Assembly: GCA_016297805.1 (NCBI GenBank)
Contig: JAEDFX010000014.1
Span: 1 to 32,248 of the forward strand
Source: Treponema sp.
Lineage (GTDB): Bacteria; Spirochaetota; Spirochaetia; Treponematales; Treponemataceae
Direction of reading: 5' to 3'
DNA: 32,248 nucleotides
Below, in pieces: positions 7,932 to 17,219 of the stretch. The stretch's first letter is position 1, and every line of letters begins with the position of its first letter. Under the pieces are notes generated by a model, which worked only from the letters and a program-made list of their open reading frames with translations, had not been told where the DNA came from and made no database searches. The position numbers and the translations under genes were made by a program.

Positions 7932-8261
7932 TTACCTCATTATATCGATAATGGTTCCAAGATAGGAAGAATCATTTTTTACAGGATGATTTTCAGAAGA
8001 ATTATCTTCCTGCTTTTTTTTCTGCTGATTTTGCCTACCGTATAAACCACCACCATTTGAGCCATTCTGATTTATTTGTGCTGCATTTGCTTTTTCGTTA
8101 CTTGTCTGCTGAACAGCGGCAGCTTTTTCCATATTCTTCTGTATATTATTCTGCTGCTGCATAGCTTCTGTTAATTGAGCCTGTTGTGCACCTGACATGG
8201 ATTTAGAAACATTTGATAACTGTGAATACATTGTCTGAAGGTCAATCGGCTGTATACCCAT
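7932..8261 (-). CDS. Small Gln/Asn-rich protein of the flagellar operon
   Basis: 109 residues, not recognised as a named family. The N-terminus, M-G-I-Q-P-I-D-L-Q-T-M-Y-S-Q-L, is followed by a Gln/Ala-rich helical stretch (about 20-55), a Gly/Asn/Gln/Lys-rich disordered part, and a short hydrophobic end (Y-L-G-T-I-I-D-I-M-R). No signal peptide or membrane helix. I chose the internal ATG at 8261 because a strong AGGAGG site lies 9 bases before it; an upstream in-frame start at 8303 would overlap fapA far more. It overlaps the fapA end by 20 bases, so translation is likely coupled. A role near FapA or the SwrB-like protein is inferred only from position. Confidence 0.65.
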   Translation of the reverse strand: MGIQPIDLQTMYSQLSNVSKSMSGAQQAQLTEAMQQQNNIQKNMEKAAAVQQTSNEKANAAQINQNGSNGGGLYGRQNQQKKKQEDNSSENHPVKNDSSYLGTIIDIMR

Positions 8262-10215
8262 CTGGCTGGTCCTCCTGCAATGCTGGTGGTTCATAATCAC
8301 CACGCTTAGTCAATTTGCTGGAATCATCATAGAATACTGTAACTTTTTTTACATCCATCTTAACTTCATCCAAAGCATCTCGAACATAAATCTTTACACC
8401 TGAATAGATTGTATCTTCACATTTTACTTTTCCAATTGCTTTAAGCTCTCGTAAATGTGCCTGAATCTTCTCTATTTCAGATGTCATTTCTTCAAGTTCC
8501 TGACTTATCTGATTACACTTCTCTTTAAGACTCTTAAGTTTTTCTTCTTTTTCCTGAGGCAATTTTTTTCTAAGTTTCTTCTGCTGTTCCAAGGTCTGAA
8601 TATCAAGATCACAGTTTTCATATTCTTTAGTCGCCTTAGACTGCAGATTCTGCAATTCCTCAAGACGCTTTTTAGCACGTGGATCAATACCTACTTCAAG
8701 AATTGTTTCTGTACCACCACCTGGTGATCCAATTTTTTTAGCACATATCTCTTCAGTTGCAAGAAGATGGCCGCCAATAATTTGAGCTTTTTTTCCTCTT
8801 ACAACAATATTTTTCATTGCAGTAACACTAGAGTTGACGATTGAATCATATACAGTAACGTTTTCGTCAACTTCTACGGTTGTATCATTAATGAATTTAG
8901 CCCACAGAGATTTTCCGGCTTTTACATAACCTTCGCCTTTTCCAAAAATACCCTGTCTTACAATAATATTTCCAGTTGCAACCAGGCGAGATTTATCTAC
9001 AATTCCATTGACTTCAATATTTGTTGCTTCAACAGTATAACCTTCTTCAACAGAACCTTTAATTACAACAGTTCCTACAAATTTAACATCACCAGTCTTA
9101 ACATTAACAGCATCAAGGTATTTGATAGGTTCAACAGAAATCTTTCCATTAATAAGCATAACTTCACCATCAATACTTGCTTTAATGGTTACACCGTCTC
9201 TATCAAGATGAACATTTGCTCCTAACTGAACCTGAATATCTTTTCCGTTTTTTGCTTCCAGATAACGACCAAATAAAGTTTTACCACCTTTACCTCGTTC
9301 AGCAGGAATTTTTTGAGCAAGAGGTTGATCTGCAATAACATTCTGAATCTGATTCAATTCCTTATAGTTAATTTTTCCTGTATCAGAAACTTTTGCTTTA
9401 AGACGTTTTGGATCAGTTTCAAAATTATAAGATATATATGCATCATTACCATCAACAGGCATAACTGCAGCAGCAACTTCATAAGGAATGTTATAAACCG
9501 GATTATCAACAAATTCTTCGATTTTTTTCTCATCAATACATGGTTCGATTACACCTTGCTGCATTAAAGCTCTCTTTATCATTTCAGCAGAAGCTTCAGA
9601 ACCACCCATTGAAGGTGGGGAAACGACTATAGATCCCTTAAGTTCGTCCTTTGTTACATCAACTCCAATAACAACATCACCTGCAGGTATATGTTTATAA
9701 GAGCCAACATTTATATACGAATTATCTGTTCCCTGTTTTACAAGTTTCTTAATCAGTTCTTCATCAAAATCAATTGTATCCTGACGCTTAACTTCATCAA
9801 TTACATCACGCAATTCAATAGGAAGTCCTTCTCCAAGTGGAAGAATAACTTTAAGCATAATATCAGCCTTAATATGACGAATATAATACAATCCATCACG
9901 ATCTTGAATCTGTACTGCTTCATCTTCATTTTCATTATCAAATAAACCGTCAGAAGCAAGTTTTGTAACTTTCTTGATTGTCGAAGGATCCTGATAGATT
10001 TTTAATTTCCATGGCTTTTTTCCAAGACCTAAAAAACCATCACTTCCTTTTTCAAGAATTTCATATTGAAGTGTATTTGTTTTTGTATCTAATTGTACTG
10101 CAGCATCAGCAAGGGCTTCATCTATAGTATCTGCATGAACATCTACAGAATGAAGCTCCTTATCAATACTGAGACGAGTTTTCATTTCTGCACGAATTTT
10201 TTCCAGAGTGACCAT
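8242..10215 (-). CDS. FapA-family (DUF342) protein with N-terminal Jag_N-like domain
   Basis: 657 residues. Residues ~20-75 read as a Jag_N domain (pattern T-I-D-E-A-L-A-D-A-A with E-I-L-E-K-G-S-D-G-F-L-G-L-G-K-K-P), a small fold otherwise found at the start of the RNA-binding/cell-elongation protein Jag (EloR). The rest (about 100-520) is the DUF342/FapA region rich in repeated beta turns such as V-K-T-G-D-V-K-F-V-G-T-V-V-I-K-G-S-V, followed by a charged coiled coil (about 530-600) and a short tail. FapA proteins are cytoplasmic and were named for a link to flagellar assembly or polar localisation in other bacteria. It lies 7 bases after fliA with an AAGG site, in the motility operon. Confidence 0.8.
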   Translation of the reverse strand: MVTLEKIRAEMKTRLSIDKELHSVDVHADTIDEALADAAVQLDTKTNTLQYEILEKGSDGFLGLGKKPWKLKIYQDPSTIKKVTKLASDGLFDNENEDEAVQIQDRDGLYYIRHIKADIMLKVILPLGEGLPIELRDVIDEVKRQDTIDFDEELIKKLVKQGTDNSYINVGSYKHIPAGDVVIGVDVTKDELKGSIVVSPPSMGGSEASAEMIKRALMQQGVIEPCIDEKKIEEFVDNPVYNIPYEVAAAVMPVDGNDAYISYNFETDPKRLKAKVSDTGKINYKELNQIQNVIADQPLAQKIPAERGKGGKTLFGRYLEAKNGKDIQVQLGANVHLDRDGVTIKASIDGEVMLINGKISVEPIKYLDAVNVKTGDVKFVGTVVIKGSVEEGYTVEATNIEVNGIVDKSRLVATGNIIVRQGIFGKGEGYVKAGKSLWAKFINDTTVEVDENVTVYDSIVNSSVTAMKNIVVRGKKAQIIGGHLLATEEICAKKIGSPGGGTETILEVGIDPRAKKRLEELQNLQSKATKEYENCDLDIQTLEQQKKLRKKLPQEKEEKLKSLKEKCNQISQELEEMTSEIEKIQAHLRELKAIGKVKCEDTIYSGVKIYVRDALDEVKMDVKKVTVFYDDSSKLTKRGDYEPPALQEDQPDGYTAD

Positions 10216-10222
10216 TTAAGCC

Positions 10223-11005
10223 TTAGATAATACCCTTTCTTAAATTAGTAAGCTTAGCTCTTAATCTTAAGTTAGCTTTAGTATGTAACTGAGAAATTCT
10301 TGATTCACTGACTTCCAGTACTTCACCAATTTCTTTAAATGTTAAATCCTCATGATAGTAAAGAACAATTACCATTTTTTCTTTTTCTGGTAATTCACTG
10401 ATAGCCTGCGCAATAACTTTCTTTATTTCTTCACGTTCAGCAATAACATCAGGATTAAGACTTACAGGAGATTCAATATTGTTACCAATAGACATATTAT
10501 CATTGTCATCTCCAGCGTACCATACATCATTTAAAGAAAGCACACTTGTACCAGAAACCTTCATTACAGTTCGATGATATTCATCTTCGCTCATATTTAA
10601 GGAACCTGCAATTTCCTGATCTGTTGCAGTTCTTCCCAATTTTGATTCCAAAGTAACAATAGCATCTTCAATTTCTCGTGATTTCTGTCTAACAGAACGA
10701 GGAACCCAGTCAATCTGACGCAATTCATCAAAAATAGCACCACGAATACGAGTCACTGCATAAGTTTTAAACTTTACGTTTTTTGAAGTGTCATATTTAT
10801 TAATTGCATCAAGCAATCCAAACTGACCGTAACCAACAAGGTCATCAAATTCTACAGAAGCAGGCAAACCAACAGCTACTTTTCCAGCTACATATTTTAC
10901 AAGAGGCATATACTGTCTAATAAATTTGTCTCTGAGAGCAGGAGACTTCGTCTTCTTAAATTCTTCCCAAAGATCGTCTTCTTCTTGTTCGTCATTAATT
11001 GGCAT
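10223..11005 (-). CDS. fliA: RNA polymerase sigma-28 (FliA/WhiG) factor
   Basis: Motility sigma factor that directs late flagellar gene transcription. At 260 residues it has the FliA/WhiG layout. Region 2 (about 25-100) contains M-P-L-V-K-Y-V-A-G-K and the -10-binding segment KFKTYAVTRIRGAIFDELR; the next stretch, DWVPRSVRQKSREIE, is a hallmark of this family. Region 3 follows, and region 4 has the helix-turn-helix LTFKEIGEVLEVSESRISQLHTKA for -35 recognition. The ATG at 11005 is preceded by an AGAGG site. It sits between the two-helix membrane protein gene and fapA. The usual anti-sigma factor FlgM is not encoded in this window. Confidence 0.96.
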   Translation of the reverse strand: MPINDEQEEDDLWEEFKKTKSPALRDKFIRQYMPLVKYVAGKVAVGLPASVEFDDLVGYGQFGLLDAINKYDTSKNVKFKTYAVTRIRGAIFDELRQIDWVPRSVRQKSREIEDAIVTLESKLGRTATDQEIAGSLNMSEDEYHRTVMKVSGTSVLSLNDVWYAGDDNDNMSIGNNIESPVSLNPDVIAEREEIKKVIAQAISELPEKEKMVIVLYYHEDLTFKEIGEVLEVSESRISQLHTKANLRLRAKLTNLRKGII

Positions 11006-11019
11006 ATACTCTTATCCTC

Positions 11020-11751
11020 TTATAAAGAATTCTCATCTGATAATATTGAACTAATAGCTTTTGCCATTAATCCTGCATCTTTTATCTCAGGCACTTCATC
11101 ACTGTTTCTATGTGCGTTGGCAGAAGAAACAAACTCTGAATCAGTACTTGTATCCAGTTCTTCCTCAGATTCGACATCTCCCGTTGCAAAGTTCATATGA
11201 TTCATATCAGGAAGTGTATCTAGATTTGACTCGTCAGATGAACCTGAAACAACAGGTATTGATTTATCTGAAGAAACAGAATCCGGTTTCACTGCTTCTT
11301 TACCAGATAAATCATTTAATTTTTCAAAGTTCTTCAACGGAACAAATCCCTGAGTCTTATCATTATCATTTTGAGATTGATTTATACCTTTTACATCAGA
11401 TTCAGAAAGCATCTGATGATTATCTCCAACCACAAAATGATTTTCACCTTCACTCTTCTCAAGCTCTTCATCTTGAATTGTAATATCAACAATCTGACCT
11501 TTAGAAGAAGGCTGTCTTACAACTGCATTACCATCCTCTGATGTATCATCATTAGAAAAATCTCCAGAATCGTCTGCAAGAAATTTTTGAAAAATAAAAT
11601 TAATTGCAAAACCTAAAATGCCGAAAATTATTCCAAACAACAAGGCTTTCAATAATACAGATGTAAATGATGTATGGGAAAATAAACCAAACAGAAAGGA
11701 TAGGATAAATCCAGCAACGGCAAAAGAGCTGATGAATTTCATACCTTTCAT
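11020..11751 (-). CDS. Two-helix membrane protein of unknown function, flhG-fliA interval
   Basis: 243 residues, not recognised as a named family. Two hydrophobic helices occupy about residues 5-24 and 32-54. The remaining ~190 residues are hydrophilic, Ser/Asp/Glu-rich and probably disordered, ending in a short amphipathic helix (A-G-L-M-A-K-A-I-S-S-I-L-S). The ATG at 11751 follows a strong GGGAGG site; a second ATG three codons in is possible. An uncharacterised gene sits at this place, between flhG and the sigma factor, in other spirochaete flagellar loci as I recall. Both ends of the hairpin-like membrane part would leave the tail in the cytoplasm, where it could bind flagellar or chemotaxis proteins; that is inference. 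Confidence 0.75.
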   Translation of the reverse strand: MKGMKFISSFAVAGFILSFLFGLFSHTSFTSVLLKALLFGIIFGILGFAINFIFQKFLADDSGDFSNDDTSEDGNAVVRQPSSKGQIVDITIQDEELEKSEGENHFVVGDNHQMLSESDVKGINQSQNDNDKTQGFVPLKNFEKLNDLSGKEAVKPDSVSSDKSIPVVSGSSDESNLDTLPDMNHMNFATGDVESEEELDTSTDSEFVSSANAHRNSDEVPEIKDAGLMAKAISSILSDENSL

Positions 11752-11779
11752 TAATTAGCCTCCCAATATACCCGTAAAT

Positions 11780-11785
11780 ATTATA
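11780..11785 (-). promoter_or_regulatory. Possible internal -10 box before the fliA sub-operon
   Basis: A perfect TATAAT on the minus strand lies 28 bases upstream of the 243-residue gene, inside the only sizeable gap (74 bases) of the distal flagellar run. No good -35 box stands 16-18 bases upstream, so this is a weak call for an internal promoter serving the genes from here to galM. Confidence 0.35.
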
Positions 11786-11825
11786 CACTACATTATCAAA
11801 AAATAATAGAATTTTTTTACAATTT

Positions 11826-12722
11826 CTAATTATTCTTCTTTTTATTTATAAATTTCTTTAAGAAATTCGCTACTCCCTCATTATATTCAGGTTCAGTTTT
11901 CTCAATTCGTCCTACAATATGCTTCAAATAAACAGAAGGTTTGGATGTAGGATTAACAACGATAAAAGGTTTCTGTCTGATAACTGAAGCCTGTACAAGA
12001 GGATCTTCAGGAATACAACCAAGGTATTCAATTTTATATCCTAAAAACTGACCAACAATTGTAATGATTCTTTCAGAAATTCTTTTACCCTCATCAGGAG
12101 AATGAACACGATTTACTATTAATTTTATATCTACAGTTCTATCAACAATTTCTGTAGTAATAATTTTAATGATTCCGTATGCATCTGTAATTGCAGTAGG
12201 CTCAGGAGTTGTTACAACAAAAACCTCATCAGCAGCAGCAACAAACTGCAAAACATTATTTGCAATACCAGCACCTGTATCAATAATAATAATATCTGCA
12301 TTACCAAGTGTGGCAAACTGATTGGCAAAATATTCTAATTCTTCAACACTTAAATTTGCAATCTTAGAAAAACCATTGGCACCAGCAATAAACTTAATTC
12401 CGAATTCTGTATCCATGATAATTTCTTTCATGGTCTTTTTCTTATTGATAACATGCATAAGATTGTATTGAGGAACAATATTCAGCAATACGTTAACATT
12501 GGCCATTCCTAAGTCACCATCAATTAAGATTACCTTTTTACCAAGTTGAGCGTATGCAATTGCCATATTTACAGCAAAGTTAGTTTTACCAACCCCACCT
12601 TTTCCACTACATATAGCAATAATTCTTGTATTATGATTTTTCTTAATCTCTGCAGCAGCTTTTTCTACAGTATCATTTGTATTTTCAAATAATTCACTTA
12701 ATCCTTCTGCCTGTTCTTCCAT
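11826..12722 (-). CDS. flhG: MinD-like ATPase FlhG (FleN/YlxH), flagellar number regulator
   Basis: P-loop ATPase of the MinD/ParA class that controls flagellar number and position with FlhF; it acts at the membrane. The 298 residues show the deviant Walker A KGGVGKT at 41-47, the switch/Walker B segment VILIDGDLGMANVNVLL, and IIIIDTGAGI. The N-terminal stretch E-Q-A-E-G-L-S-E-L (3-11) matches the short activator helix (consensus D-Q-A-x-x-L) that stimulates FlhF GTPase in other FlhG proteins. The C-terminus ends in an amphipathic Lys-rich helix (F-L-K-K-F-I-N-K-K), a plausible membrane-targeting sequence. The ATG at 12722 is 2 bases after the flhF stop, with a GGAG site. Confidence 0.95.
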   Translation of the reverse strand: MEEQAEGLSELFENTNDTVEKAAAEIKKNHNTRIIAICSGKGGVGKTNFAVNMAIAYAQLGKKVILIDGDLGMANVNVLLNIVPQYNLMHVINKKKTMKEIIMDTEFGIKFIAGANGFSKIANLSVEELEYFANQFATLGNADIIIIDTGAGIANNVLQFVAAADEVFVVTTPEPTAITDAYGIIKIITTEIVDRTVDIKLIVNRVHSPDEGKRISERIITIVGQFLGYKIEYLGCIPEDPLVQASVIRQKPFIVVNPTSKPSVYLKHIVGRIEKTEPEYNEGVANFLKKFINKKKNN

Positions 12723-12724
12723 AA

Positions 12725-13981
12725 TTATTCTCCAAATTTATCTTCAATATGAATTCTGTCAACTTTAAAACTATCAAGCCGCTTCAAGAAATCTACTACA
12801 TTTGCTTTTGTAATATCTCTGGAAGCAACCTGTCCATGAGTTATAAATGATATAGCTTTATGTTTTTCATAAAGTACACTTATAACATTTCCTAACTGTG
12901 CAGATTCATCACATTTAGTTACAATCACAGATTTATAACCAAAAAGTTCATAATTCTGCATAATATTCTTTAAATCTCTGGCTTTTGTAGATGCTGTTGT
13001 AACAAGATAAATATCCGGATTCATTCCAGGTATATCAATCAGCAACTTCATTTGAGCAATATGGGTTGCATCATTTGGACTAAATCCACTTGTATCTATA
13101 AATATTGCATCCATATTCTCTTTATTATCATCATATAAAGTTTTAAGATCTTCTGCTTTTTCTGCCTTGTAAACAGGAGATCCCATATGCTTACCCCAAC
13201 GCTCTAATTGTTCCATTGCACCAACGCGCATTGTATCTGTTGTTATAAAACAAATTTTTGGTTTTTCCCCATTACGGTTCTGCGCATAGGATTTTACAAA
13301 TTGAACTGCAAGTTTTACAAGAGTTGTAGTTTTTCCCACGCCTGTTGGCCCCACAAGAATAAAAACATGAGGTGGTCTAAATGTAATTTCTTTAGCGATT
13401 TCTACAGATTCTCCAATCCAATCCACAACTCTGCGTTCAACTAAATCAAAATTATCAAGCTGTTCAAGAGAAAACTCGTTACGAATTTTTTCCTCTATCA
13501 TTGTAATATAAGAAAAAGAAAATTCATTCTGCGCAAGCATATCTTCAATTTTCTTTATTGAATCATGTTTTTGCTGTGCAGCAGAAGCAACACCTGCCAT
13601 TTCCTTTTTCATTTCATTTTTTAAATCTTCAATACTCTGTGTAATTTGAGTAATCTGCGAATTTATAGGTGTCTGATTTTGAAGACTCTTTAATATATCC
13701 AATCTGTTTTTTTCCAGTATTTCAGATTCAGTTGGCTTGTGTTCTGGATAAACACCATTCATTGAACTATAACCATCTGAATTATAGGATTTCTGGTGAT
13801 TAACTACGTATGTAACAACAGTAACAGGTTTCTTCTGTAAAAATAAAAAACCTCCTGATTTAAAATCTACAGATTTATTTACAATACGATAATCTTTTCC
13901 GTACAATTTAAATAATTTATCTCTGCATTCTGCCAAAGAGCGACCGGTTATTTTGTTTTCTATTTCATCATCATAAGCCAT
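12725..13981 (-). CDS. flhF: SRP-like GTPase FlhF, flagellar placement
   Basis: Signal-recognition-particle-type GTPase that sets where flagella are built, relevant in spirochaetes whose periplasmic flagella attach near the cell ends. It has an N-terminal basic domain (1-75), a linker and coiled coil (about 85-150), a helical N domain, and a G domain with G1 GPTGVGKTTT from residue 211 and ITTDTMRVGAMEQLERW. The G3 and G4 positions read IFIDTSGFSPND (variant of D-T-A-G) and VTKCDES. I use the ATG at 13981, 418 residues; a GTG two codons upstream (13987) lies too close to the GAGG site. It follows flhA by 15 bases. Confidence 0.95.
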   Translation of the reverse strand: MAYDDEIENKITGRSLAECRDKLFKLYGKDYRIVNKSVDFKSGGFLFLQKKPVTVVTYVVNHQKSYNSDGYSSMNGVYPEHKPTESEILEKNRLDILKSLQNQTPINSQITQITQSIEDLKNEMKKEMAGVASAAQQKHDSIKKIEDMLAQNEFSFSYITMIEEKIRNEFSLEQLDNFDLVERRVVDWIGESVEIAKEITFRPPHVFILVGPTGVGKTTTLVKLAVQFVKSYAQNRNGEKPKICFITTDTMRVGAMEQLERWGKHMGSPVYKAEKAEDLKTLYDDNKENMDAIFIDTSGFSPNDATHIAQMKLLIDIPGMNPDIYLVTTASTKARDLKNIMQNYELFGYKSVIVTKCDESAQLGNVISVLYEKHKAISFITHGQVASRDITKANVVDFLKRLDSFKVDRIHIEDKFGE

Positions 13982-13996
13982 TTTCACTCAACCTCT

Positions 13997-16114
13997 TTAC
14001 ACATTATCATCTGCAATTTCATCAATAATTTCTACCTGAATATTATTTCCAGCAGCATACATTTCCATATCGGAAATAACTACAACGCCTGGCTGCTCTC
14101 TTTCTATTGCAGATCTTACAAGTTGTCTAACATTACTTACACACAAAATTATTGGCAGATACCCCATCTGCGAGATTTTACTTAAAGAATTGCTTACTGC
14201 AGTAATCCATCTTCGTCTGTCAACAGGATCAAAAGCAACATATGGCTTTGAACCATCCTGTGGATAGTATGCATGTTCAATAATCAACTCTGACAATTCC
14301 TGAGAAAGTCTCATCACACGAAGCTTTTTATCAGATGGATCACAATACTGCATACAAATCTGAAGACCTAAAGCTTCACGTACTTTAGCTGTCAAATCCC
14401 AGGCATTATGAGAAACACTAGCATAATTGGCCATTGTTTCAAGAATCTTAACATAATTACGGATAGAAACTTTTTCTTCCAGTAAATTCTGGAATACCTT
14501 TTCAATTGTACCATAACTAAGTTTTGATGTATTAAGAACTTCATCCACAAGAACAGGATTCTTTTTCTTAACAGTTTCAAGAATAACAGATACAGCCTGA
14601 CGATCTATCATTTCTGCTGCATGAGAACGTATAATTTCTGTAATATGAGTAGATATAATTGTTGGAGGATCAACTACCACATAACCGGCAGCCTCAGCTT
14701 CACTACGTCTGTTTTCAGGAAGCCAGATTGCATCCATACCGAATGCTGGATCTTTTGTCTTTTCCCCTTCAAGTGGTGTTGTAATTGCACCAGTATCCAT
14801 ACACATTACATAACCAAGTCGAACAGTTGCATGACCAGCTTCAATTCCTTCGATTTTGAAACTATAATCATTTGGTTCCAGTGTCATATTATCCTGAATA
14901 CGAATTTTAGGAATATCCAGACCTATATCATGACGAGCTTCAGTTCGAATTCTTGAAATACGTTCAAGAAGTTCAGCACCTTTTTCTTTGTCAACAAGAG
15001 GAATAAGAGCATATCCTAATTCAAGAGAAAGAGGATCAAGCATTACAATCTGTTCTTCATTATTATTTGCCGCAGATTGAGTTGCAGCCTGTTCCTGAGC
15101 CTGCTGTTGCTGCTGGAATTCCTTGCGTACCTTATCTTTTGTCATTCTGTAGCCAATAAAAGCAATAAATGCACCAATAGGAATAAGCAGGAACTGAGTT
15201 CCATTACGAAGTACAATTCCAAAAACTGCTAATGCAGCACCAACAACTTCATAAAGATGTCCATCAAATGTAAATTCCTGCTTGAGCTGTTTATCAAAGG
15301 TTTCATCAGATTTAGTACCAGTAACCAGCAAACCTGTTGCAAATGAAATAATTAATGATGGAAGTTGAGATGTTAATCCATCACCAATTGTAAGGGATGA
15401 ATATGTGGCAAGGGCATTCTGAAAAGACATGCCGTTCATAACCATACCTATAATAAATCCACCAATCAGATTGACAACAGTAATAAAAATTCCAGCTTTA
15501 ACGTTTCCACTTACAAACTTTGAAGAACCGTCCATATTTGAATAGAAGTCAATGTCACGTCTAACTTCAGCTTTTAAAAGCTCTGCCTGTTCTTCATCAA
15601 TGGCACCAGAATTAAGACGATTATCAATATCAAATAATTTCTGATTCATAGAATCCAAACTGAATCGTGCAGCGACTTCAGATACACGACCAGCACCCTT
15701 TGTAACTACAAGAACCTGAACTACAATCAGAATGATAAAGATAACGAATCCAATAACAATATTATTTCCGGCAACAATATTGGCAAAGGCCTGAACCATT
15801 GCACTTTGTCCCTGAAGACGACCACTTTTAAAATTACCAGTAAGAATCAGTCTTGTAGAAGAAATATTTATGGCAAGACTGAACAATGTTTGAAGTAATA
15901 TAACTCGAGGGAAAGTCTGAAAATCAGAAGGACGAGGCATCTGAACAACAACCAGAAGAATAATAATAGCAAGAGTAATATTCAAAATCATTGAAAGATC
16001 AATGAGCACTTTAGGAATAGGGATAAAAAGAAGGAATACAACGACAACAATAGCAACAGGTACAATGTTGCTTTGTATAAAATTGAGAATTTTCCCTCGA
16101 CTTTCGTTTGCCAT
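13997..16114 (-). CDS. flhA: Flagellar export gate protein FlhA
   Basis: Largest subunit of the flagellar type III export gate in the inner membrane; its cytoplasmic ring docks chaperone-substrate complexes and it helps couple export to the proton gradient. 705 residues. The N-terminal half (about 15-325) holds eight predicted membrane helices and the conserved loop TKGAGRVSEVAARFSLDSMNQK. A Gln/Ala-rich linker follows (about 336-356, more repetitive than usual), then the four-subdomain cytoplasmic part. Signature segments such as GYVVVDPPTIISTHITEII and EDERREP-like positions are in place. The ATG at 16114 has a GGGTGGGGA site. It lies between flhB and flhF, as in T. pallidum. Confidence 0.97.
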   Translation of the reverse strand: MANESRGKILNFIQSNIVPVAIVVVVFLLFIPIPKVLIDLSMILNITLAIIILLVVVQMPRPSDFQTFPRVILLQTLFSLAINISSTRLILTGNFKSGRLQGQSAMVQAFANIVAGNNIVIGFVIFIILIVVQVLVVTKGAGRVSEVAARFSLDSMNQKLFDIDNRLNSGAIDEEQAELLKAEVRRDIDFYSNMDGSSKFVSGNVKAGIFITVVNLIGGFIIGMVMNGMSFQNALATYSSLTIGDGLTSQLPSLIISFATGLLVTGTKSDETFDKQLKQEFTFDGHLYEVVGAALAVFGIVLRNGTQFLLIPIGAFIAFIGYRMTKDKVRKEFQQQQQAQEQAATQSAANNNEEQIVMLDPLSLELGYALIPLVDKEKGAELLERISRIRTEARHDIGLDIPKIRIQDNMTLEPNDYSFKIEGIEAGHATVRLGYVMCMDTGAITTPLEGEKTKDPAFGMDAIWLPENRRSEAEAAGYVVVDPPTIISTHITEIIRSHAAEMIDRQAVSVILETVKKKNPVLVDEVLNTSKLSYGTIEKVFQNLLEEKVSIRNYVKILETMANYASVSHNAWDLTAKVREALGLQICMQYCDPSDKKLRVMRLSQELSELIIEHAYYPQDGSKPYVAFDPVDRRRWITAVSNSLSKISQMGYLPIILCVSNVRQLVRSAIEREQPGVVVISDMEMYAAGNNIQVEIIDEIADDNV

Positions 16115-16148
16115 AAGTCCCCACCCAGCAAATTACTTATTCTAGTAA

Positions 16149-17216
16149 CTAATTATTATTTTTATATTTTTCCAAATGCGAATAGATGACAGCAATCGCA
16201 TTATAATATACTTCGGGTATTATATCACCAACTTCAACATTTGTATACAAATCACGAGCAACAGGACGATTTTCTACAATAGGAATGTCATTTTCCCTGG
16301 CCAACCGTTTAATTGTCTGTGCCATAGCATCTTCACCTTTTGCATTAACAATTGGAGAATCTGCAACACTTTGATCATATTTCAAAGCAACAGCAAAATG
16401 TGTAGGGTTAGTAATAACTACATCAGATTCGGAAACGGCCTTGGGAATATTCTGAGAAAGTAACTGCCTCTGCATCTGCTGAAGTTTACTTTTGACTTCA
16501 GGGTCACCTTCCATCTCCTTATATTCTTCTTTCTGTTCCTGTTTTGTCATTTTCATTTCTTCCATGAAATCACGTTTTTGCATGAAATAATCTGGAATTG
16601 AAATAACAAGAAATATAACTGAAACAATAATAAGAATCTGGGCAGCCATAGAAGCAATTTTTCCTATAGCAGCACCAATTTCTCCATTACTAATAATTTC
16701 GCACAACACAAAAAGATCTTTTTTAATACATATATAGGCAACAAGACAAATAATTGCAACTTTACCTATAGATTTTACGACATTGAATGCACCTTTTGCG
16801 GAAAAAATAGTCTTCTTTAAATATTCACCAATTTTAGGTACAATTTTTGAAAATTTGATTTCTATAGGTTTTAAACTGAAAATAAAACCTTTTGTCTGAA
16901 TAATATTTCCTGCAATTGCCGCAATTACACTGATTATTGATATAGGAAGTACACATTTTATAAAAACATCATAAAAAAAAGATAACAGAATAGGATTACG
17001 GATGTTATAAGTGGAAACCTGAGAGAAATAAAAAGTAAATATTGAAATAAACTGACTTAAAAACCATTTTGAAAGAAATATAAGAACAATTACACAGAAT
17101 AACAGTACAAGAGCTCCACTTATTTCCTGACTTTTAGGAACCCTTCCCTCTTTACGAGCTTTTTCAAGTTTATATTCTGATGGTTCCTCGGTTCTTCCCT
17201 CATCTTCTGCAGCCAT
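16149..17216 (-). CDS. flhB: Flagellar export switch protein FlhB
   Basis: Membrane protein of the export gate that switches substrate class from rod/hook to filament after self-cleavage. 355 residues: four membrane helices (about 30-50, 85-108, 150-172, 188-210), a charged linker (215-260), and the cytoplasmic autocleavage domain. The cleavage motif N-P-T-H is intact at 270-273, with the usual following F-A-V-A-L-K-Y. The N-terminus E-D-E-G-R-T-E-E-P-S is the standard family start. The ATG at 17216 has GGAGGAGG upstream, placed inside the end of fliR, whose stop is only 3 bases away. Confidence 0.97.
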   Translation of the reverse strand: MAAEDEGRTEEPSEYKLEKARKEGRVPKSQEISGALVLLFCVIVLIFLSKWFLSQFISIFTFYFSQVSTYNIRNPILLSFFYDVFIKCVLPISIISVIAAIAGNIIQTKGFIFSLKPIEIKFSKIVPKIGEYLKKTIFSAKGAFNVVKSIGKVAIICLVAYICIKKDLFVLCEIISNGEIGAAIGKIASMAAQILIIVSVIFLVISIPDYFMQKRDFMEEMKMTKQEQKEEYKEMEGDPEVKSKLQQMQRQLLSQNIPKAVSESDVVITNPTHFAVALKYDQSVADSPIVNAKGEDAMAQTIKRLARENDIPIVENRPVARDLYTNVEVGDIIPEVYYNAIAVIYSHLEKYKNNN

Positions 17217-17219
17217 TTA

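Noticed and set aside
8262..8303. Upstream ATG at 8303 for the small Gln-rich protein
   Set aside because: The internal ATG at 8261 has a strong AGGAGG site and gives a sensible N-terminus; the longer form only adds residues read from inside fapA.
11061..11483. Plus-strand open frame of 140 codons opposite the 243-residue membrane protein
   Set aside because: The minus-strand gene has a strong ribosome site, membrane helices and operon context; this frame has none.
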